DNA of 64,000 nucleotides from Actinomadura coerulea (GCF_014208105.1 NZ_JACHMQ010000001.1:7688001-7752000); one strand, 5' to 3'. Shown: positions 27,801-36,017, numbered from the stretch's first letter. A program made the numbers and translations. Notes: generated from the sequence alone by a model not told the origin.

Positions 27801-29534
27801 GGAGTGGTTGAGCGCCAGGCTCAGGACGAGGGTCCGCAACAGCGAGCTCTGGAACGCCTCCGGGCCGATGATCAGGCCGTGCGGCAGGTCGGGGTTGCCG
27901 TGCAGGACGTCCACCGACACGAGGTCGTCGCCGTCCACGCCGATCACCGCGGGCCGCGGGCCGCGGTCCCAGCCTTCGCCGCCGATCAGTTCCTCGACCG
28001 GGGTGTCGAGGAGCTCCAGCAGGTCCGGGCCCAGGGCCACGTCCGGGACCGGGGGAGCGGTGGCGAGGTGGGAGCGGGTCTCGGGGGTGAGGAGGGCGAA
28101 GTGGTCGGTTTCGGCGGTGAGGACGACCGGGCCGCCGTCGGCGGGGAGGAGGGCGCGGAACGTCTCGGCGGACGTTCCGGCGCGGCGCTCGATCTCGGCG
28201 GAGACGGCCTCCAGGACGTGCCGGGTGTGCAGGGCCTCCGGGCGCGGGAGGGTGTCGAGCAGGGCCTCGCGGGCGCCGGGGACGAACTCGTAGCGCACGC
28301 CGCCGGCCGGGCGGAGCAGGCCGCTCAGCAGCACCTCGGCGAGCTGGCCGGGGCCCGAGCCGCCGAGGATCCGGTGCTGGATCAGGCGCATGACCGGCAG
28401 CGACGGGACGGAGACGGCGACGTGGGCGGCGAGTTCGGCGGCGGCCGGGGACGCGGTGGCGAGGAAGCGGCGGACGCGCTCGGCGATCGGCAGTTCCCGC
28501 TCGCGCCGCACCGGCGCCGCCCCGGTCGGGCGGGCGGGCAGCACGGCGACGGCGGCGGGCTGCGGGCCCGAGCCGGAGACCAGCCGGGCCCACGCGCCGA
28601 ACCAGCGCGGCGCGATCTCCAGGACGGGGACGGGCACGCCGGGCCCGGCGGCGCCGTCGTGGGGGGTGAAGCGCAGGTCGGTGTTCGGGGCGCCGGGGCG
28701 GGGGAGGACGGCGAGGCCGGGGGAGGCCGGCGCGGCGGTGCGGCGCCAGAGGCGTTCGGCGAGCGGCTGGACGATCGCGGTCGGCCCGGCCTGCGCCCAG
28801 CGGCGCACGGCCTGCCCGGCGCGCCCGTTCCACCAGTGGGGGCCCGAGCAGTCGCTGAGCACGAGGACGGCCCGCCGCCCGGAGGCGTCCAGGAGCGTTC
28901 CCGGGTCCTGGGGCGGCGCCTCGGGGGTGGAGGCGATGCGGCCGTTCCCGTCGAGGTAGCCGAGGTGGACGTCCTGGAAGGCGCCCTGGCGGAGGAGCGT
29001 CTCGGCCAGCTCGCGGGCGAGGGGCCGCCACAGCCGCATGGTGGGGCCGGTGTCGACGACCAGGCTGAGGCCGAGCCAGCGCTCGGGCGACGGGACGAGG
29101 ACGGGCGTCCACAGGCGGGTGTCGGCGACGCGCGCGGCGGTGGCGTCCTCGTCCAGTTCGACGCGGTGCCGGGACGGGACGCGCCGCTTCAGCGGGCGCA
29201 GCGCCCGCTGGACGCCGAGCGGGTCGGCCAGCATCGGCGCGGTCGGGACGAGCACCTCGGACGCGCGGCCCACCGGCTCCGCCTCGGCGCCCGGGCGGGG
29301 GTGGAGCTCGGCCGGCGGTTCGGAGGGGCGTGCGGGCGCGGGCTCGGGCGGCTCGGGAGCGCCGGCGTCGTCCTCGGGCTCGTCGGGCACCGGCAGCGGA
29401 ACCGGCGGGACGGAAGGAGCCCGCTCCTCCGGCGGGGAGATGTGGCAGGCGAGCCACAGCAGCTCGCTCATTTCGCGGGCGTCCGGCGGCGGTCCGACCG
29501 CCGACAGGACGTCCCGGAGCCGGTCAATCGTCAT
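24882..29534 (-). CDS. SAV_2336-type / triple FtsK-like NTPase protein of a conflict system, with OGDH-N-like insert
   Basis: A 1550-residue multidomain protein, last gene of a four-gene operon; its ATG overlaps the MoxR stop by 11 bp. Order seen: short helical start (1-35), Pro/Glu-rich linker (36-95), SAV_2336 N-terminal-related region (about 100-480; LWTPVLVPSPERWLGLSLVVD, SDCSGPHWW). Three FtsK/EccC-like modules follow. Module 1 (about 525-770) and module 2 (about 820-1110) have lost Walker A (GPEAFQSS; GSPEARQR). Module 3 (about 1335-1550) has GPSGSGKAT (1360-1368) but no acidic Walker B (YLVVAHRQ). Inside module 2, residues 939-974 look like the N-terminus of 2-oxoglutarate dehydrogenase E1. 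No transmembrane helix. Probably a regulatory or effector scaffold in the cytoplasm. Confidence 0.8.
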   Translation of the reverse strand: MTIDRLRDVLSAVGPPPDAREMSELLWLACHISPPEERAPSVPPVPLPVPDEPEDDAGAPEPPEPAPARPSEPPAELHPRPGAEAEPVGRASEVLVPTAPMLADPLGVQRALRPLKRRVPSRHRVELDEDATAARVADTRLWTPVLVPSPERWLGLSLVVDTGPTMRLWRPLARELAETLLRQGAFQDVHLGYLDGNGRIASTPEAPPQDPGTLLDASGRRAVLVLSDCSGPHWWNGRAGQAVRRWAQAGPTAIVQPLAERLWRRTAAPASPGLAVLPRPGAPNTDLRFTPHDGAAGPGVPVPVLEIAPRWFGAWARLVSGSGPQPAAVAVLPARPTGAAPVRRERELPIAERVRRFLATASPAAAELAAHVAVSVPSLPVMRLIQHRILGGSGPGQLAEVLLSGLLRPAGGVRYEFVPGAREALLDTLPRPEALHTRHVLEAVSAEIERRAGTSAETFRALLPADGGPVVLTAETDHFALLTPETRSHLATAPPVPDVALGPDLLELLDTPVEELIGGEGWDRGPRPAVIGVDGDDLVSVDVLHGNPDLPHGLIIGPEAFQSSLLRTLVLSLALNHSPNIVNFAFVDHSRATSFPPVHILPHVAMALHTRWTPPALGRLPEALETERKRRETVLQAAGVTTWDEYQAALAGGRPLDPLPALVVIIDSIGPMLDARPELLDPLTALCEKGPAQGIRFVFCSPNDSPAPPGIAGFAGWNVGSPSRMGDHLASVHIFAQEARPAFEPARISLDAVDQILTLMQRRGPEARLLPWPGEPATAEPVVQVDPPQLTVEPDLDVLRLNEGGASGMLHETWALPAEMPRSPAIGYRPGGHLLNLYPLDLSSGIPHGLIVGSPEARQRVVRAITLALAAGHSPNDLQFVFAGLGQHPLGEPIDLPHVHYSKEELLGSPERLRRFFDFLSGELEARSAAPPHNVSRTSDFGSQSTVDELYERYRQDPHSVDRVWWNFFDDYQPGEEPSAPLPESLSTPPPEARPRLLVVADLSLTFPLSKREVGETLISLAQRGRALDVQLLLTSSTVENTTIWDRFLPLLGWRIAADRLPPDQLRRVLGQANLQFPDGEPTAYLLAGGGSPQRFTVAPEPPRAAVDDFVRQTRELSSAVPAGTASEGADLEAVNTLIAGLDGLAGFDRWTQQGGPADKGTVRTALRDILQADAEAVRSGAPLTRHMVFPGAYSQEMRVAAGLYAEMLKELGVLSPSGLPSSPNDMTVVWPLASPTLWPDLFHAAQSRVLFLDLDDPRPVPPGGASFRAFFDPLLSALPEAPEGPLVVLCGAPERVEEALRTVPELADRFRWTRAFHAAPPEDAARSPRNRSVRLGSDPETGEAVLLNFDVDRDLLISGPSGSGKATLVRDIVDELVSHGTERDRRIYFLDMHMSPQDLARAEAWGRAGVRHTSSPEEFGRLLTEAVWSTRASLLGGGGPEIYLVVAHRQRLLRDDPLAAAIADLRLMREHGVHLILSRHQITFGEPLDPLVALLRELGAPVLLTKHVGGQEARLWDVPSSMQGPLEAGDALLAHPGRQRLVRLGDRAG

Positions 29535-30513
29535 CGACGGGCCCGGTCAGGTAGGGCATGATGCGGTCGGCCAGGTCCCGGCGGTCCGCGGCGTCGGCGT
29601 GGCGGCACAGGTAGACGGCGTTGAGGAGCTGGTCGGTGGCGAGGGTGCCGGACGCGGAGCGCTCGAAGAAGCGGCGGACGAGGTCGTCGCTCTGGTCGGC
29701 GAGCGGCCCGAGGTGCTCGCGGACGATCGCCGACAGCTCGGCCTCGCCCGACGGCTGCCGCAGCTCCACGGTCACGCAGCGCCGCAGGAAGGCGGGCGGG
29801 AACTCCCGCTCGCCGTTGCTGGTCATCACGACCAGCGGGAACGCGCGGCAGCGGACCGTCCCGGCGGTGACGGTGACCCGGGCGCCCGGCCCGTCGGCGG
29901 TCATGACCTCGGCGACCGGGTCGGCCCGCCGGGTCAGCTCGGGCAGCTCGTACTCGCCCTTCTCGAAGATGGTGAGCAGGTCGTTGGGCAGGTCGATGTC
30001 GCTCTTGTCGATCTCGTCGACGAGCAGGACGCGCGGCCGCCGGTAGGGCAGCAGCGCGGTGCCGAGCGGGCCGAGGCGGATGTACCGGCCGATGTCCTCC
30101 TCGTGCGCCGCGTCGTCCCGTCCCGCCGCGTCGTGCCGCCCGGCCGCGTACAGGCGGGTGAGCGGGTCGTACTGGTAGAGGCCGTCGCGGAGGATGGTCC
30201 GGCTGGTGATGGGCCAGTGCAGGACAGGTCCTAGCCCCAGTTCGTGGGCGACGGCGTAGGCCAGCGTCGACTTCCCGGTACCGGGCGGTCCCGTCACCAG
30301 CAGTGGGCGGCGCAGGTACAGGGCGGCGTTGACCTGCTGCACGGCATCGTCGGACGGACGGTACGTGGTCGCCTGGTGCTCGTTGCCGGATCCGCCGGAA
30401 GGGGGCTCCAGGGCGGGCTCGCCGTCGAACGCGCGCCATGGCGGCGGCGGAGGCAGCCGGTCGATGCCGTCGTGCGTGCGTCGGCTCCCTGTGTAGAGCA
30501 GCCAGTCGGGCAC
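29524..30513 (-). CDS. MoxR-type AAA+ ATPase of the conflict system
   Basis: A 329-residue AAA+ ATPase: Walker A GPPGTGKST (75-83), Walker B RVLLVDEID (Asp 166, Glu 167), sensor 1 VVMTSNGEREF and an arginine-finger-like FLRRC. This is the MoxR/McrB-like arrangement. The N-terminus (1-50) is a Pro-rich linker. It starts with GTG immediately after the protease stop (TAG-GTG), with GGAGG about 4 nt before the GTG, and overlaps the next gene by 11 bp, so tight coupling is expected. Family knowledge: MoxR ATPases remodel partner complexes. Here it should act on the protease/VMAP and SAV_2336 proteins. Confidence 0.9.
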   Translation of the reverse strand: MPDWLLYTGSRRTHDGIDRLPPPPPWRAFDGEPALEPPSGGSGNEHQATTYRPSDDAVQQVNAALYLRRPLLVTGPPGTGKSTLAYAVAHELGLGPVLHWPITSRTILRDGLYQYDPLTRLYAAGRHDAAGRDDAAHEEDIGRYIRLGPLGTALLPYRRPRVLLVDEIDKSDIDLPNDLLTIFEKGEYELPELTRRADPVAEVMTADGPGARVTVTAGTVRCRAFPLVVMTSNGEREFPPAFLRRCVTVELRQPSGEAELSAIVREHLGPLADQSDDLVRRFFERSASGTLATDQLLNAVYLCRHADAADRRDLADRIMPYLTGPVDDD

Positions 30514-32184
30514 CTATACCTCCATCGCGAGCGGGGGGTCGGGGAGCCGGGACGGATCGTCCCACAGCAGCGTCAGGTCGCGTCCGCAGTGCGGGGTGTC
30601 CTTGGGGGCGACGAGCGCGGCCTTCCGCAGCGCGAGCGCCAGCCGCGGGAGGTCGCCCGGATGCCGGTCGCCGACCGCCGCGGTCAGTTCGTCGAGGACG
30701 CGGTGCCCCCGGCAGTCCCCGTGCGAGGACGCGTCGCACGGGGTGCGCGTCCACATCATGACGGGGACGCCGTTGTTGAGCGCGGCCGTCAGCCAGCTCT
30801 TCACCGGGCGCGACCCGTACACCAGGACGCAGAGGTCGATGTTGGCCTCCAGCCAGTCCTGGAAGTCGCTGCCCTTGCGCGGCGCGTCGCACGCGATGGG
30901 GCGGGGCTCGCTGCGGCCGCGCTCGATCAGCAGCCGCCAGCGGTGGTGGGCCTGGTCGCGGCGGATCGAGTCGGGCCGCAGCCGCTCCACGTCCCGCACC
31001 ACCACCGGGTACTTGCGCATGGGGATCCTGTTGCGCGCGTCGACGTACCACTGCTCGAACGGCTTGCCGAGCCAGCCCTCCGGCACCGCGAACTCGATCA
31101 TCCAGTCGCGGCCGAACAGCGCGGGCGCGAGCGCGGCCACGCCCGCCTCGACCACCGGCCGCACCCGCCGGTCCGGGACGCGCTCGGTCGGCCGCCCCGG
31201 TCCCTCGGCGCCGTCGATCCAGGTGTGCACGGTCACGTCGAAGGCGTTGTCGAACGTGACCCGCTCCAGCCGGACGATGACCGACGCGGGCCCCTGGCGG
31301 GGGGCGGCGGGCGCGGCGCGGGGCAGGTGCCGCGCGGACCACGCGGTGAGCCGCCGCCGGGCGGACTCGGGCAGGTGCGGCCCGAGCGCCGCCACGTAGC
31401 GGACGAGCCGGTCCTCCGGCCAGCCCTCGGCCACGTGGCGCACCGAGCCCCACGCCGACCGGAAGCCGCCGAACGACCGCCGGCCGGTGATCCGTTCGAG
31501 GTCGGCGGCGAGCGGGTCGGTGTAGCGGACGCCGTCCAGCAGCTCCCGCAGCTCGCGGCGGGCGGCGGGGGTGAGCCACCGCAGCGGCAGCAGATCGTCC
31601 AGCTCTTCCCAGTACGTCCGGATGTGCGCGATGGGCAGCATCCAGCCGAGGTCGGCCCGGTCGCCGTGGCGCAGCTCGGCGTTCGTCACCATGCCGATGA
31701 CCTCGCCCGTCGCCGTGTCGTACACGGCGGAGCCGCTGTAGCCCTCCTCCAGCCAGTCGCCCCGGCCGGTCTTCAGCTCCCACCACTCGCGCCGCATCCC
31801 GCGGTGCGGGAACGCCGTCACCGCCGCGTGCCGCTCGTTCTGGTCGGGACGGCGCGGGAACCCCCACACCCCGAGCGTCCGTCCGCCGAGGCCCCCCGCG
31901 TGCAGGCCGTCGGGCGCGGCGAGCGCGGCGGGGGTCAGCGCGACCGGTTCGCGCAGTTCGAGGACGGCGACGTCGCCGGGGTCGCCCGCCCGCCGCCAGT
32001 CGCCGCGCCGCACGACCCTGGCGGGCAGGTCCTCCAGCAGCCCGGGGAACCCGACGCGCATCTCCTCCCGCCCGTGGACGGTGTGGGCGCACGTCAGCAG
32101 CCGCGTCTCGGTGACCAGGAACGCCGCGCCGAGCTTGCCGCCGGACGGCGGGCCGACCCAGGCGCGCCACTGCCACTCGTCCAC
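30514..32184 (-). CDS. Trypsin-like serine protease fused to a VMAP-C-like domain
   Basis: A 556-residue protein. The N-terminal chymotrypsin-fold protease (about 1-200) has its triad visible: His 34 (LTCAHTVH), Asp 71 (DPGDVAVL) and Ser 150 (EGYSGSAV). A helical middle region (about 200-310) is followed by a C-terminal domain (about 315-556) with WMIEFAVPEGWLGKPFEQW and YPVVVRDVERL, which I match to the vWA-MoxR-associated protein C-terminal (VMAP-C) domain. No signal peptide, so it acts in the cytoplasm. Family knowledge: such trypsins are predicted to activate effectors by cleavage in NTPase-controlled conflict systems. The start is GTG 32184; its Shine-Dalgarno is rather distant. Confidence 0.85.
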   Translation of the reverse strand: MDEWQWRAWVGPPSGGKLGAAFLVTETRLLTCAHTVHGREEMRVGFPGLLEDLPARVVRRGDWRRAGDPGDVAVLELREPVALTPAALAAPDGLHAGGLGGRTLGVWGFPRRPDQNERHAAVTAFPHRGMRREWWELKTGRGDWLEEGYSGSAVYDTATGEVIGMVTNAELRHGDRADLGWMLPIAHIRTYWEELDDLLPLRWLTPAARRELRELLDGVRYTDPLAADLERITGRRSFGGFRSAWGSVRHVAEGWPEDRLVRYVAALGPHLPESARRRLTAWSARHLPRAAPAAPRQGPASVIVRLERVTFDNAFDVTVHTWIDGAEGPGRPTERVPDRRVRPVVEAGVAALAPALFGRDWMIEFAVPEGWLGKPFEQWYVDARNRIPMRKYPVVVRDVERLRPDSIRRDQAHHRWRLLIERGRSEPRPIACDAPRKGSDFQDWLEANIDLCVLVYGSRPVKSWLTAALNNGVPVMMWTRTPCDASSHGDCRGHRVLDELTAAVGDRHPGDLPRLALALRKAALVAPKDTPHCGRDLTLLWDDPSRLPDPPLAMEV

Positions 32185-32191
32185 GATGCGG

Positions 32192-32524
32192 CTACGCCTC
32201 CTCCGCGGCGCGCGGCTGCCCCCACGTCATCTTGACCTTGAGGTGGCCCTCGACGGTCGTCTTGGCGATGACGGCCCCGGCCGCCGCGTTGAGCTTGACG
32301 CCGAACTCCAGCTCGATCCCGTCGGGGTTCAGGTCGCCTCCGCGCAGCGACGACAGCGCCGTCTGCGCCGCGTCCCGGACGCTCTGGAACGCGTCCTCCA
32401 GCTTGCCCGCCGCGTCGTGGATCAGATCGCCGGTGCGGGACACCGACTGGAACCCCGGCTCCATGTCGTCGGTCTCCACGACGATGGTCCCGTTCTCGGT
32501 CTGCCAGCGCACCAGTTCGTTCAC
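32192..32524 (-). CDS. Trypco1 (CU044_2847-like) trypsin-associated small protein
   Basis: A 110-residue soluble protein, first gene of the four-gene operon, ending 7 bp before the protease. Sequence such as WQTENGTIVVETDD, a central helix with VRDAAQTALSSLR, and IELEFGVKLNAAAGAVIAKTTVEGHLKVKMTW match the CU044_2847/trypsin-co-occurring domain 1 family. Family knowledge: Trypco domains occur next to or fused with trypsins in predicted conflict systems and may be adaptors or substrates. GTG start; an apparent leaderless promoter sits directly upstream. Confidence 0.82.
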   Translation of the reverse strand: MNELVRWQTENGTIVVETDDMEPGFQSVSRTGDLIHDAAGKLEDAFQSVRDAAQTALSSLRGGDLNPDGIELEFGVKLNAAAGAVIAKTTVEGHLKVKMTWGQPRAAEEA

Positions 32525-32530
32525 CCGGCA

Positions 32531-32536
32531 AATCTA
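32531..32536 (-). promoter_or_regulatory. Candidate -10 box (TAGATT) of the conflict operon, leaderless
   Basis: TANNNT hexamer with exactly 6 nt (GCCGGG) to the GTG of the first gene. Transcription should begin at the start codon. The whole divergent region to the MmcQ gene is only 84 bp. Confidence 0.5.
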
Positions 32537-32608
32537 ACAAGATCATGCGGTGCGGGGTGCTTTGCTGGGAAGGCCGCCCCGGAGGCGGCGCGGCCACAGG
32601 AGGACACG

Positions 32609-32959
32609 ATGATCACCGTCGAGCAGGTGCGGGCCCTCGCGACGACGCTGCCCCGCACGTCCGAGCACCTGATCAGGGACCGGGTGAAGTTCCGCGTCGG
32701 CTCCATCGTCTACGTCGCCTTCTCGCGGGACGAGACCGTCATGGGCTTCGCGTTCCCCAAGGAGGAGCGGCTCGCCCTCGTCGAGTCCGAACCGGACAAG
32801 TTCCACCTCCCCGGCGAGTCCGACATGCGTTTCAACTGGGTCCACGCATGGACGTCGGCGCTGGACGAGGCCGAGATGGAGGAACTCGTCACCGACGCGT
32901 GGCGGATGGTCGTCCCGAAGAAGGTCGCCGCCGCCCGCCTCGGCCCTCAGGACGGATGA
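32609..32959 (+). CDS. MmcQ/YjbR family protein
   Basis: A 116-residue protein of the MmcQ/YjbR (DUF419-like) family, a double-wing fold often described as DNA-binding. Seen: LIRDRVKFRVGSIVYVAFS, GFAFPKEERLALVESEPDKFHLP and a C-terminal AWRMVVPKKVAA stretch, which are family hallmarks. The start ATG 32609 has AGGAGG about 5 nt upstream. Divergent from the conflict operon; no functional link is evident. Confidence 0.85.
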   Translation: MITVEQVRALATTLPRTSEHLIRDRVKFRVGSIVYVAFSRDETVMGFAFPKEERLALVESEPDKFHLPGESDMRFNWVHAWTSALDEAEMEELVTDAWRMVVPKKVAAARLGPQDG

Positions 32960-33020
32960 CGCCCCTCCAGCGGGCGCGGGGGCGAGGCGAGCGCCCCTGC
33001 ATGCGCTGACCGGCGCGTTC

Positions 33021-33758
33021 TCAGTGCGGCGGCGGCAGCGGATCGACGGCGTTGCCGGCGCTGCATCCGCCCTCGCCCGCCATCCGCTGCATGCGGGGCG
33101 GAACCCACACGCTGGTACGGCCCGGCGCGACCCGGCCGAGGACGCAGTCGAAGACGTCCGACCCGTAGGGCTTCACGGTGAGAGCCACGCCGACGACGCC
33201 GCCCCTGGTGGTGAACTCGCGCCGGATCGCCGGGGCGAGCCGCAGCGACGCGACCGCCGCGCGGACCCTCGCCTCGTCCGCCTTGCCGTCCTTCGGGACG
33301 CGGGGCAGCGCCTTGCGCAGCCGCTCGAACGGAATCTCCGGCGTCTTCGGCCACGGTCCGAAGGCGAGCGGGGACCCGGCCGGGCACGACACCTGCCGGG
33401 TCCCGTAGTGCTGCCATTCGGTGGTGGTGGAGAACCGCAGTTCGAAGCACCGCCGGACGCTGACGGTCGAGGTCGGGAACCAGCCGCCGTCCGGCGCCGT
33501 CCCCGACGTCCGCAGGACGAGCCGCACCCCTTTCCCGGCCGTCGAGACACCGGTCACCCGCATGACCTCCACGCCGTCGAGGTCCGCCGCCCGGTGCGCC
33601 ATGTCCCGCGCGGGCCGCACCCGGGCGTCGTAGACCCGGTCCCCGGCCCGCTCGGCGGCCTTCCGCGCGTCCGCGGCGGCCACGTCCTCAGGACTCCGGC
33701 CCAGCTGCCCGCAGCCGGCGGCGAGCAGGACGACCAGGGGGATCACGAAGCGGCGCAT
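33021..33758 (-). CDS. Predicted lipoprotein of unknown function
   Basis: A 245-residue product with a lipoprotein signal peptide: MRRFVIPLVVLLAAGC, so the lipobox Cys is residue 16. The mature part begins helical (DVAAADARKAAERAGD), then alternates beta-like stretches with Cys residues in RRCFELRF, QVSCPAGS, FDCVLG and EGGCSAG that could pair as disulfides outside the membrane. I do not recognise the family. It lies 60 bp beyond the glycosyltransferase-like gene on the same strand and may share its transcript. Confidence 0.7.
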   Translation of the reverse strand: MRRFVIPLVVLLAAGCGQLGRSPEDVAAADARKAAERAGDRVYDARVRPARDMAHRAADLDGVEVMRVTGVSTAGKGVRLVLRTSGTAPDGGWFPTSTVSVRRCFELRFSTTTEWQHYGTRQVSCPAGSPLAFGPWPKTPEIPFERLRKALPRVPKDGKADEARVRAAVASLRLAPAIRREFTTRGGVVGVALTVKPYGSDVFDCVLGRVAPGRTSVWVPPRMQRMAGEGGCSAGNAVDPLPPPH

Positions 33759-33818
33759 GCGTCCAAGGATCCCGGCGGCCGCCGCGCGGCGGCATCCGCT
33801 CTCGTACTCATTTCCACG

Positions 33819-35255
33819 TCAGGCGTCCGCGGGCTGGACCTCGGGCGCCGCCTCGACCGGCACGTCCTCCGGCGCCGCCGGGACCGGTCGGCGGCGGCCC
33901 CACGCCAGCGCGGCGGCGAAACACGCGAACGGCAGGGCGGGCAGCATGTAGCGGTAGTCGAAGTCGACCGTGATCGGCGGGATGGCGAGCAGGGCGACAC
34001 CGGACGTCCAGAACAGGGCCGTCCGCGCCCGCGCCCGCCGCCACACGATCCCGGCCGCGCCGGCGAGCAGCACCGCGCCGAGCACCGTCCCCGGCACGCT
34101 CACATGCTTCTGGTAGCCGCGCAGCACCCCGGCGTACGGCTCGACGACGTGCGTGCGGCCCGTTCCATGCGAGTACTCGTACACGACCGCCCCCCGGTCG
34201 CCGCCCCCGTAGACGGGCAGCCCCGGCTTGCGCGCCGTGGGCCGCGTGGGGAAGTGGTACCTGGCCTCGGTGCCCACGGTCGGGTAGCGCGACCGGTGCC
34301 ACGAGAACGTCCGGACGAAGAAGTCGTAGGACACCACGCGCAGGTAGTCGAGCGGCTGGTTCCTGATCGCCCACAACGCGAACCGCTGCGCCCGCGCGTT
34401 GGTCTCCTCGTCGAACGCCTGCCCGTTGGACCAGCCGGTCGGCGAGTTGTCCTCCCAGATCTGGTGGGACGAGGCGGGCCGGTCGCCCTTGGCGCCGTAC
34501 GGGCACAGCCCCGCCAGATCCGGAGGGGGCGTGAACGCGTCGCAGTCGGCGAACGCCGCCGTCCGCCCCCACAGGAAGATGCCGTCCACGCCCGTCATCT
34601 GGAACCGGCCGTGCTCCTGCTGGAACCACGTCGCGTACGCCCCGACGGGCAGCGCGAACGTCGCGGCCAGCGCCACGTACACCGGCCACCGCGACCGCCT
34701 GAGCAGCAGGTAGAGGACGGCGATCAGGAAGAGCGGCACCCCCACCGTCCGCGTGACGGCCGCCACGCCGAGCAGCGCGCCCACCGGCGCGGCCCGCCGC
34801 CAACCGGCCTCCCCGGGCTTGGCCAGCAGCAGCATCGCGCCGAACACCAGGACGGTGAACAGGGTGTCCGACAGCAGCAGATGCTCCAGCTCGACCTGGA
34901 AGGCGTCGAGGAGCACCGGCGCGACGGCCAGCGCGGCCCACGTCCGCCGGACCTCGAAGTCGCGGACGAGCATCCGGTACCCGAGCCCGGCCAGCCCGAG
35001 GATGGCCGCGTGCTGCAGCGCCGTCACCAGCGCCAGGCTGTGGAACGGCTTCAGCGCCCACAGGAAGAGCCCGTACCCGGACGGCCTCATCGGGTGCGGG
35101 AACGGGTCGTCCGCGATCCGGACGAAGTCGTAGCTGTCGTTGAACCACAGCACGCCCCGGAACCCCGCCATGGCGAGCACCCGCAGCGCGACGCCCACGA
35201 GCAGCACCGCGCAGAACAGCCAGTTGCGGCGGACGGCCGAAGGGGAGATCGACAC
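33819..35255 (-). CDS. Polytopic GT-C-like membrane glycosyltransferase (GT39/PMT-like)
   Basis: A 478-residue protein with about ten hydrophobic helices. The first extracytoplasmic loop carries an acidic NDSYDF segment, the position where GT-C enzymes keep their catalytic Asp, and a large periplasmic domain (about 210-360) lies between helices. Family knowledge: such enzymes use polyprenyl-phosphate sugars to modify wall polymers or proteins. No specific substrate can be read, and other roles as a membrane protein cannot be excluded. The start is GTG 35255. Confidence 0.62.
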   Translation of the reverse strand: MSISPSAVRRNWLFCAVLLVGVALRVLAMAGFRGVLWFNDSYDFVRIADDPFPHPMRPSGYGLFLWALKPFHSLALVTALQHAAILGLAGLGYRMLVRDFEVRRTWAALAVAPVLLDAFQVELEHLLLSDTLFTVLVFGAMLLLAKPGEAGWRRAAPVGALLGVAAVTRTVGVPLFLIAVLYLLLRRSRWPVYVALAATFALPVGAYATWFQQEHGRFQMTGVDGIFLWGRTAAFADCDAFTPPPDLAGLCPYGAKGDRPASSHQIWEDNSPTGWSNGQAFDEETNARAQRFALWAIRNQPLDYLRVVSYDFFVRTFSWHRSRYPTVGTEARYHFPTRPTARKPGLPVYGGGDRGAVVYEYSHGTGRTHVVEPYAGVLRGYQKHVSVPGTVLGAVLLAGAAGIVWRRARARTALFWTSGVALLAIPPITVDFDYRYMLPALPFACFAAALAWGRRRPVPAAPEDVPVEAAPEVQPADA

Positions 35256-35475
35256 CGGGAACCTAACTGTGGGACGTGCGGCGGACAGAACCTGCGCCGG
35301 TCCGGGACCGGCGGCGTCGCGCCGGGGCGGGCCACTACGTCACTCACTACCGCCCGCGCATCGGCCGAGATCCTACCAGCGCCGCCCCCGCCCATCCGTG
35401 CCGTCCACCACGGACGACCAGGTGGCGGCGGCATTTCGCCGCCCGCCGGCCGTACCGCCGGTTCTGGCCCTGCGA

Positions 35476-35868
35476 TCAGGTGGCCCTGGCATCCGTCGGC
35501 AGGTAGTCGGCTCGGCCCTCGTCGTCCAGGTCGAACGGGCCCTTCGGGATGATGCAGAACTCGTTCCCGTCCGGGTCGGCCATGACGAGGAAGCCTCCCG
35601 GGCCGTACTCGGTCAGTCGCCGTCCGCCCAGCTCCTCCACTCTGGCCTGCTCGGCCGCCGGATCCTCCGACTCCAAGTCCAGGTGCAGCCGGTTCTTCGC
35701 GGCTTTGGGGCCGTCGGCGCGCTGGAAGCCCACGCCCAACCCGTCCTTGCGCTCCAGCCAGACGTACGGTCCGGAACGCGCGACGACCGGCCGGTCGAGC
35801 AGCTCGCTCCAGAAGGCCGCCAACCGGTCCGGGTCGGCCGAGTCGACGATCACGCAGTTGATGTCCAT
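35476..35868 (-). CDS. VOC-family (glyoxalase/bleomycin-resistance-like) protein
   Basis: A 130-residue VOC protein with a paired beta-alpha-beta-beta-beta arrangement: CVIVDSADPDRLAAFWSELL at the start, NRLHLDLESED in the middle, and MADPDGNEFCII at the end. His and Glu at the usual metal positions are present (RLHLDL, GNEFCI). Start at ATG 35868, though the frame is open further upstream. Substrate unknown; in actinobacteria many such proteins are annotated only as VOC. Confidence 0.85.
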   Translation of the reverse strand: MDINCVIVDSADPDRLAAFWSELLDRPVVARSGPYVWLERKDGLGVGFQRADGPKAAKNRLHLDLESEDPAAEQARVEELGGRRLTEYGPGGFLVMADPDGNEFCIIPKGPFDLDDEGRADYLPTDARAT

Positions 35869-36017
35869 GGAGCCCCCTCTGCCCCGGAGAGGCGTCCCGG
35901 CAACCCCGCGGAGCACCCCGAATCGTCGTCCAGATTCTTCGCCTGCCTGCGCGCGCACGGCGTCCGGCCGCCTGAAGACGTCGTCGCGATCGGAGGGCGG
36001 ATGGACGGCGACCGGCC

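Noticed and set aside
24882..29534. EccC of a type VII secretion system
   Set aside because: Three FtsK-like modules are present, but there is no N-terminal membrane part, and no EccB, EccD, EccE or WXG100 genes; SAV_2336-like sequence and MoxR/trypsin neighbours point to a conflict system.
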